The notes below the pieces were generated by a model. It searched no databases and was not told where the DNA came from. It saw only the letters and a list, made by a program, of their open reading frames with translations. 11,396 bases of DNA from Desulfatitalea sp. UBA4791 (lineage in GTDB: Bacteria > Desulfobacterota > Desulfobacteria > Desulfobacterales > Desulfosarcinaceae): assembly GCA_002402905.1 (NCBI GenBank), contig DHGT01000040.1, positions 1-11,396 of the forward strand, given 5' to 3'. A program made the position numbers and the translations under genes. Shown here in pieces: positions 8,123 to 11,396 of the stretch; within the stretch, counting starts at the first letter, position 1; every line of letters starts with the position of its first letter.

Positions 8123-8200
8123 GAGCGTACTCCATCTGATGGACCGACAAGGCCGGCCGGTTTGGGGGTTCGGTGAAAAATGGCGTGGTATTGGCCTCCC

Positions 8201-8229
8201 ATCATAAGTCAACCGGCTTCTGGTTTCAA
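8201..8229 (-). promoter_or_regulatory. Sigma70-type promoter of the efflux/acylase operon
   Basis: On the minus strand, -35 TTGAAA (8229-8224) and -10 TATGAT (8206-8201) are separated by 17 bases, near consensus. The expected transcription start is near 8194, giving a leader of about 70 bases to the tolC start at 8122. This supports the 8122 start over 8254. Confidence 0.55.
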
Positions 8230-8372
8230 TGGAAGGTGTTTCACAAAACGCCATGGCGCCAAAAAGTTGCGAAGAGGATCAATTTCGGATATCTGTTGAG
8301 CGGATCGCGGCGCATTTTTCGAAATGACGACTGGCGATATCATCTTATCATCACCTTTTTATCGATCGGCCT

Positions 8373-9296
8373 ATGACTTCGCAAACCCGGCCATACCGCA
8401 TCGGCATCGACCTGGGCGGCACCAAGATAGAAGGCGTGCTGCTGGCACCCGACGGCCAGACCCTGGCCCGCCGGAGGATTGCAACGCCACGGCACGCCGC
8501 GCATGCCGACACAGAGTACGAGGACATCTGCACCGCCATCTGCCGGTTGGTGACGGAGATAATCGACGAAATGCCGAACCGCACCCCCTGCACGGTCGGC
8601 GTCGGCATACCCGGCACCACCGACCGCCACACCGGCCTGGTACAGAACGCCAACACCACCAGCCTGATCGGCCGGCCGCTGAAAGGGGACCTGGAACATC
8701 GCCTGGGGCGTCCCATGGGGATGGAAAATGACGCCAATTGCTTCACCATGGCCGAAACGCAAATGGGCGCGGCGCAGGGTTACGGCCTGGTCTTCGGCAT
8801 CATCATGGGCACGGGATGCGGCGGAGGCATCTGCATCGACGGCCGGTTGCATACGGGCCGGCACCAGATCGCCGGAGAGTGGGGCCATTTTTCGGTCGAT
8901 CCCCAGGGGGAGCAGTGCTGGTGCGGCAACCGGGGCTGCATCGAAACGAAGATCAGCGGCGGCGGCGTGGCCCGGGCCTTTGAAAAGCGCTACGGCCGCA
9001 AGCTGACCCTGGAGCAGATCACCGAGGGGTATCGGCGCGGCGACGATCTTGACTGCACCGTCGCGTTCGAACAATTCATCGACGATTACGGCCGTTGCGT
9101 GGGCGGATTGATATCCACGCTCGATCCGGATGCCATCGTGCTGGGCGGCGGGGTGTCCAATATCGAGGAGCTTTATACCATGGGGATGGCGCGCGTTCGG
9201 CGCTATGCATTCCACCCCCATGTCCAAACCCCTATCCTTAAAAACCGGCTGGGGGATTCGGCGGGGGTTTACGGCGCCGCCTGGATAGGGCAATAG
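8373..9296 (+). CDS. ROK-family sugar kinase, Mak-like fructokinase
   Basis: Cytoplasmic ATP-dependent hexose kinase; the family phosphorylates sugars at C6. The 307-residue length matches E. coli Mak (manno/fructokinase), which it resembles throughout. The phosphate loop is DLGGTKIEG (residues 13-21); the sugar-site and catalytic region is VGVGIPG (75-81), QNANTTSLIG (91-100) and ENDANC, with Asp120 as the expected catalytic base. MGTGCGGGI is at 145-153. The zinc site EWGH (His172) plus CWCGNRGC (Cys182, Cys184, Cys189) is complete. The C-terminal LDPDAIVLGGGVSN and GDSAGVYGAAW blocks match the family. No convincing ribosome site precedes ATG 8373. A sugar-specific assignment is not possible from sequence alone; glucokinase or another hexose kinase are alternatives. 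It is divergent from the efflux operon across a 250-bp region and co-directional with tetR, 171 bp upstream of it. Confidence 0.9.
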   Translation: MTSQTRPYRIGIDLGGTKIEGVLLAPDGQTLARRRIATPRHAAHADTEYEDICTAICRLVTEIIDEMPNRTPCTVGVGIPGTTDRHTGLVQNANTTSLIGRPLKGDLEHRLGRPMGMENDANCFTMAETQMGAAQGYGLVFGIIMGTGCGGGICIDGRLHTGRHQIAGEWGHFSVDPQGEQCWCGNRGCIETKISGGGVARAFEKRYGRKLTLEQITEGYRRGDDLDCTVAFEQFIDDYGRCVGGLISTLDPDAIVLGGGVSNIEELYTMGMARVRRYAFHPHVQTPILKNRLGDSAGVYGAAWIGQ

Positions 9297-9319
9297 AACG
9301 TGTCCATTCACAAATGGCC

Positions 9320-9345
9320 AATTGAAAAAGCGCTTTTCAATTTTG
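9320..9345 (+). terminator. Weak hairpin plus T run after the kinase gene, inside the tetR promoter
   Basis: A nine-pair, AT-rich stem (9320-9328 with 9334-9342), loop AGCGC, is followed by a short T run, 24 bases after the kinase stop. It may end kinase transcription. The same bases form the -35 and spacer of the tetR promoter, with the 12-base palindrome AAAAGCGCTTTT at 9326-9337, so a protein-binding site is an alternative reading. Confidence 0.35.
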
Positions 9346-9351
9346 TATAAA
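9323..9351 (+). promoter_or_regulatory. Sigma70-type promoter of the tetR gene
   Basis: -35 TTGAAA (9323-9328) and -10 TATAAA (9346-9351) are separated by exactly 17 bases. The predicted start is near 9358, leaving a leader of about 110 bases that contains the operator-like motif at 9381-9395. Confidence 0.6.
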
Positions 9352-9380
9352 GCAGGTATGGTTAGCCATATAAATAAAAC

Positions 9381-9395
9381 GAACGTCCGCTCGAT
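9381..9395 (+). promoter_or_regulatory. Operator-like site 1, probable TetR autoregulation site
   Basis: GAACGTCCGCTCGAT contains the imperfect inverted repeat GAACG-NN-CGCTC. The same 15-base pattern (13 identical bases, differing only at the two central positions) recurs at 10202-10216. It lies about 24 bases after the predicted tetR transcription start, a position suited to repression. Confidence 0.55.
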
Positions 9396-9467
9396 GAGCT
9401 GCCCCGGAGCGATGCCGCCACAAGCGGCTTCAGCATACGGACTCCAATTGAACACGAAAGGTGACCC

Positions 9468-10202
9468 TTGACAAACGCCATGGCCGCGAAAAAAAAGACC
9501 GCCGACATCAGCCCACCGACCACCTTTGCGGAATTCAGCAAAGTCGTCACCATTTCCAAGAGGGACATTTATCAGGAGACCATTTCTGAAAACCGCGAAA
9601 CCCTGCGCGTTAAAAAGGAAAAAACCGTCTTCAAGAACCTCGAAAAAATTTTCGGGGCCGTCCTGAAGATCAGCAACCGCAAAGGGTTCAAGGCCATGAG
9701 CATGCGCGACCTGAGCCGGGAAAGCGGGTTGAGCATGGGGGCGCTGTACACCTATTTTTCCAGCAAAGATGAACTGGTGGAAATGCTCCAGAACCAACGC
9801 CGCTCGATCTCCGAACGCATCGTGCGGCAGCGGCTCGACGAGGAAACCACCAATCAGGGCAAGCTCAAGGCGGCCATATACACCCATCTGTACCTGAGCG
9901 AAGCCATGCAGCCCTGGTACTATTTTTCTTACATGGAGGCCAAGAATCTCAGCAAGATCGAACGCGACAAGGCGGTGGCCAGCGATCTGCACATGGAAAA
10001 GACCATCGAAAGCATCATATTGGAAGGCCAGCAGAGTGGCGAGTTCCACAAACGGGACAGCCAGCTGACCGCCAGCCTCATCCAGGCCATGCTCCAGGAC
10101 TGGTACCTGAAACGATACAAGTACAACCAGCGCAATATCTCCGTGGATCAGTATGCCCAGTTCGTGGTGGAATTCGTCAGCGAGTTCCTCATAAAAAAAT
10201 AG
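9468..10202 (+). CDS. TetR/AcrR-family transcriptional regulator with N-terminal extension
   Basis: Dimeric DNA-binding repressor of 244 residues. The helix-turn-helix is unmistakable: FKAMSMRDLSRESGLSMG (74-91) followed by ALYTYFSSKDELVEML (92-107). The first core helix (VFKNLEKIFGAVLKISNRKG) starts near residue 54, so about 50 residues precede it, whereas most TetR proteins start within 10-20 residues; this segment is basic and polar (KRDIYQETISENRETLRVKKEK). The C-terminal half is a helical ligand-binding and dimer domain of unknown ligand. The start is TTG 9468, favoured by AAAGGTGA with GG seven bases upstream; the in-frame ATG at 9480 is too far from that site. It is preceded by a near-consensus promoter and flanked on both sides by the same operator-like motif, the second overlapping its stop codon by one base. 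Likely targets are itself and the AbfD-like gene. Confidence 0.93.
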   Translation: MTNAMAAKKKTADISPPTTFAEFSKVVTISKRDIYQETISENRETLRVKKEKTVFKNLEKIFGAVLKISNRKGFKAMSMRDLSRESGLSMGALYTYFSSKDELVEMLQNQRRSISERIVRQRLDEETTNQGKLKAAIYTHLYLSEAMQPWYYFSYMEAKNLSKIERDKAVASDLHMEKTIESIILEGQQSGEFHKRDSQLTASLIQAMLQDWYLKRYKYNQRNISVDQYAQFVVEFVSEFLIKK

Positions 10203-10216
10203 AACGAACGCTCGAT
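10202..10216 (+). promoter_or_regulatory. Operator-like site 2, upstream of the AbfD-like gene
   Basis: GAACGAACGCTCGAT matches site 1 at all 13 positions outside the central two. It begins on the last base of the tetR stop codon and ends eight bases before the -35 box at 10225, so a bound TetR dimer would abut RNA polymerase. Confidence 0.55.
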
Positions 10217-10224
10217 TTTTTTCA

Positions 10225-10254
10225 TTGACATGCCCCCACACCCCTTGCTAAGAC
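10225..10254 (+). promoter_or_regulatory. Probable promoter of the AbfD-like gene
   Basis: A perfect -35 TTGACA (10225-10230) is followed after 18 bases by a weak -10 TAAGAC (10249-10254) with an extended TG at 10246-10247. The leader to the ATG at 10393 would be about 130 bases, and I see no riboswitch or clear hairpin in it. An AT-rich stretch at 10341-10354 could hold a second promoter, but no good -35/-10 pair was found. Confidence 0.4.
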
Positions 10255-10392
10255 TTTTTTATCGGACCTATCCAGGCAAATGGCCAGTTTAGACGATCCA
10301 AAACCACCGTTTTTGCGGCCCCCTTTTTCGGTTGAAGGGAATTTATTTTATATCAATGTGTTAGCTCGAATCTTCGGGCAGGGAGGACACCC

Positions 10393-11396
10393 ATGAGGAC
10401 AAAACAGGATTACATCAATGCGCTTTCCAAGATGAAACGCAACCTCTATTTCGATGGCGAACTGATCGACCGGACCGACGAAATGCAGATGGATTGTATC
10501 AACACCATCGGCACGACCTACGACGAAGCCCACAAGCCTGAAAACCAGGACCTGATGACCGCCATTTCCCATCTGACCGGCGAGCGCATCAACCGCTTCA
10601 ACCACATCCACCAGAACAAGGAAGACCTTCATAGAAAGCAGGACATGACCCGCATGCTCTGCCAGAAGGTGGGCGGCTGCATCCAGCGCTGCATGGGCAT
10701 CGACGCCACCAACGCCATCTACAACGTCTCTTACGAGGCGGACAAGATGAACAAGGGCGAAACCAACTATCACGAAAATTTCAAGAAGTGGCTGGCCCGT
10801 TTCCAGACCGAGGACATGGTGGGCTGCGCCGCCCAGACCGACGTCAAGGGCGACCGCATGCTGCGTCCGGCCGATCAACCCAATGCAGGCTCTTACGTCT
10901 ATATTAAAGAGCGGCTCAAGGACGGCATCGTGGTGGAAGGCTGCAAGCTGCACATCTCAGAAGCCTCTGTGGCCGACGAAGTGCTGGTGGTGCCCACCCG
11001 CGCCCTGCGCCCCGAAGACAAGGATTACGCCGTTTCGTTTGCCGTTCCCGGTGACTGGGACGGTTTGAAGCAGGTGGTCACCGTCCACAACCTGCGTCCG
11101 CGCAAGCACTTCCCGCGCGGTTTCGTGCAGGGTTCCACCGACTCCTACATGATTTTCGACAACTGCTTCATCCCCTGGGAGCGGGTCTTCCTGGCCGGCG
11201 AGCATCAGCACGGCGGCGTTTTGGCCCTGCTGTTCGCCCTGTTCCACCGTCACTCCTACTCGGGCTGCAAACCGGCCATCGGCGACATCATCCTGGGCAC
11301 CGCCGCCCTGGCCGCCGAAGTCAACAACGTGCACAAGGCATCCCATGTCCGGGAAAAGCTGGCCGAGATCATCATGACCTCCGAACTGGGATACGC
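10393..11396 (+). CDS. 4-hydroxybutyryl-CoA dehydratase (AbfD)-like, 3' truncated by window edge
   Basis: Flavin and [4Fe-4S] enzyme of the 4-hydroxyphenylacetate 3-hydroxylase / AbfD superfamily. AbfD dehydrates 4-hydroxybutyryl-CoA to crotonyl-CoA by a radical route in anaerobes. The 334 complete codons visible cover about two thirds of a protein usually near 485-490 residues; no stop is reached. GGGAGG lies six bases before ATG 10393. All four cluster ligands known from Clostridium AbfD are conserved: Cys96 and Cys100 in CIQRCMGIDATNA, and His285 and Cys292 in HRHSYSGCK, with the same H-x6-C spacing. The active-site Tyr (Tyr289) and the Lys after the last Cys (Lys293) are kept. Other family blocks are LTGERINRF, TNYHENF, DVKGDR, DKDYAVSFA and IFDNCFIPWERVF. 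Cluster ligands argue against a plain flavin monooxygenase. Family and chemistry are well supported; the exact substrate is not, since anaerobes carry several AbfD paralogues. It is probably controlled by the TetR gene next door. Confidence 0.9.
   Translation, partial: MRTKQDYINALSKMKRNLYFDGELIDRTDEMQMDCINTIGTTYDEAHKPENQDLMTAISHLTGERINRFNHIHQNKEDLHRKQDMTRMLCQKVGGCIQRCMGIDATNAIYNVSYEADKMNKGETNYHENFKKWLARFQTEDMVGCAAQTDVKGDRMLRPADQPNAGSYVYIKERLKDGIVVEGCKLHISEASVADEVLVVPTRALRPEDKDYAVSFAVPGDWDGLKQVVTVHNLRPRKHFPRGFVQGSTDSYMIFDNCFIPWERVFLAGEHQHGGVLALLFALFHRHSYSGCKPAIGDIILGTAALAAEVNNVHKASHVREKLAEIIMTSELGY

Noticed and set aside
8123..8254. N-terminal extension of the TolC frame to an ATG at 8254
   Set aside because: That ATG lies upstream of the near-consensus promoter at 8201-8229, and the extra residues have no signal-peptide character; ATG 8122 has a GGAG site.
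8173..8376. Possible 67-residue leader peptide (GTG start) overlapping the kinase ATG as ATGA
   Set aside because: The overlap could couple translation to a kinase gene that lacks a ribosome site, but there is no clear promoter, the composition is odd, no homology is recognisable, and it lies antisense to the efflux promoter. Kept only as a possibility.
8340..10241. 633-codon minus-strand frame across the kinase and tetR genes
   Set aside because: It spans two clear + strand genes and their intergenic control region; no domain is recognisable, so it is shadow.
10348..11346. Minus-strand frames over the AbfD-like gene
   Set aside because: The + strand frame is a full-family match with conserved cluster ligands; the opposite frames are shadows.
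1..11396. CRISPR array, tRNA, rRNA, complete insertion sequence or phage module
   Set aside because: No regularly spaced repeats, cloverleaf, ribosomal RNA core sequence or transposase was recognised by eye on either strand.

Overview
The window reads as GC-rich chromosomal DNA from a Gram-negative bacterium, because it carries a TolC/adaptor/RND envelope efflux locus and an exported periplasmic-type acylase. The oxygen-sensitive 4-hydroxybutyryl-CoA dehydratase-type enzyme at the right end suggests an anaerobe. My best guess is a Desulfobacterota (former delta-proteobacterial) lineage, from overall protein flavour only; no 16S or marker gene is present.

Layout. (1) Positions 1-510: decayed remnant of an integron-type tyrosine recombinase on the + strand, whose frame is open through the left edge. 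(2) Positions 511-8122, minus strand: one transcription unit running right to left, from a sigma70-like promoter at 8201-8229 through a TolC-family outer-membrane factor, a periplasmic adaptor, a full-length RND pump and a PvdQ-type Ntn-hydrolase acylase. The tolC and adaptor genes are both broken: a deletion-like join near 7073-7085 fuses the first two thirds of tolC to the last two thirds of the adaptor, in different frames. The acylase seems to have lost its natural start through a one-base slip in a run of seven T. (3) Positions 8373-9296, + strand: a ROK-family sugar kinase close to E. coli Mak (fructokinase). (4) Positions 9297-10392: a TetR-family regulator with near-consensus promoter, bracketed by two copies of the same operator-like motif (GAACGNNCGCTCGAT). 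One copy lies in its own leader and the other just upstream of the next promoter. (5) Positions 10393 to the right edge: 5' two thirds of a 4-hydroxybutyryl-CoA dehydratase (AbfD)-like gene with all four iron-sulfur ligands.

How it works together. The efflux pump and acylase would act in the envelope, probably to export and/or deacylate an acylated small molecule (inference). In this sequence the pump probably lacks an intact channel and adaptor of its own. The TetR protein most likely represses itself and controls the AbfD-like gene through the paired operators. The kinase is transcribed toward tetR but has no obvious functional link to either neighbour. No tRNA, rRNA, CRISPR array or complete insertion sequence was seen, and no gene-free stretch exceeds about 250 bases.
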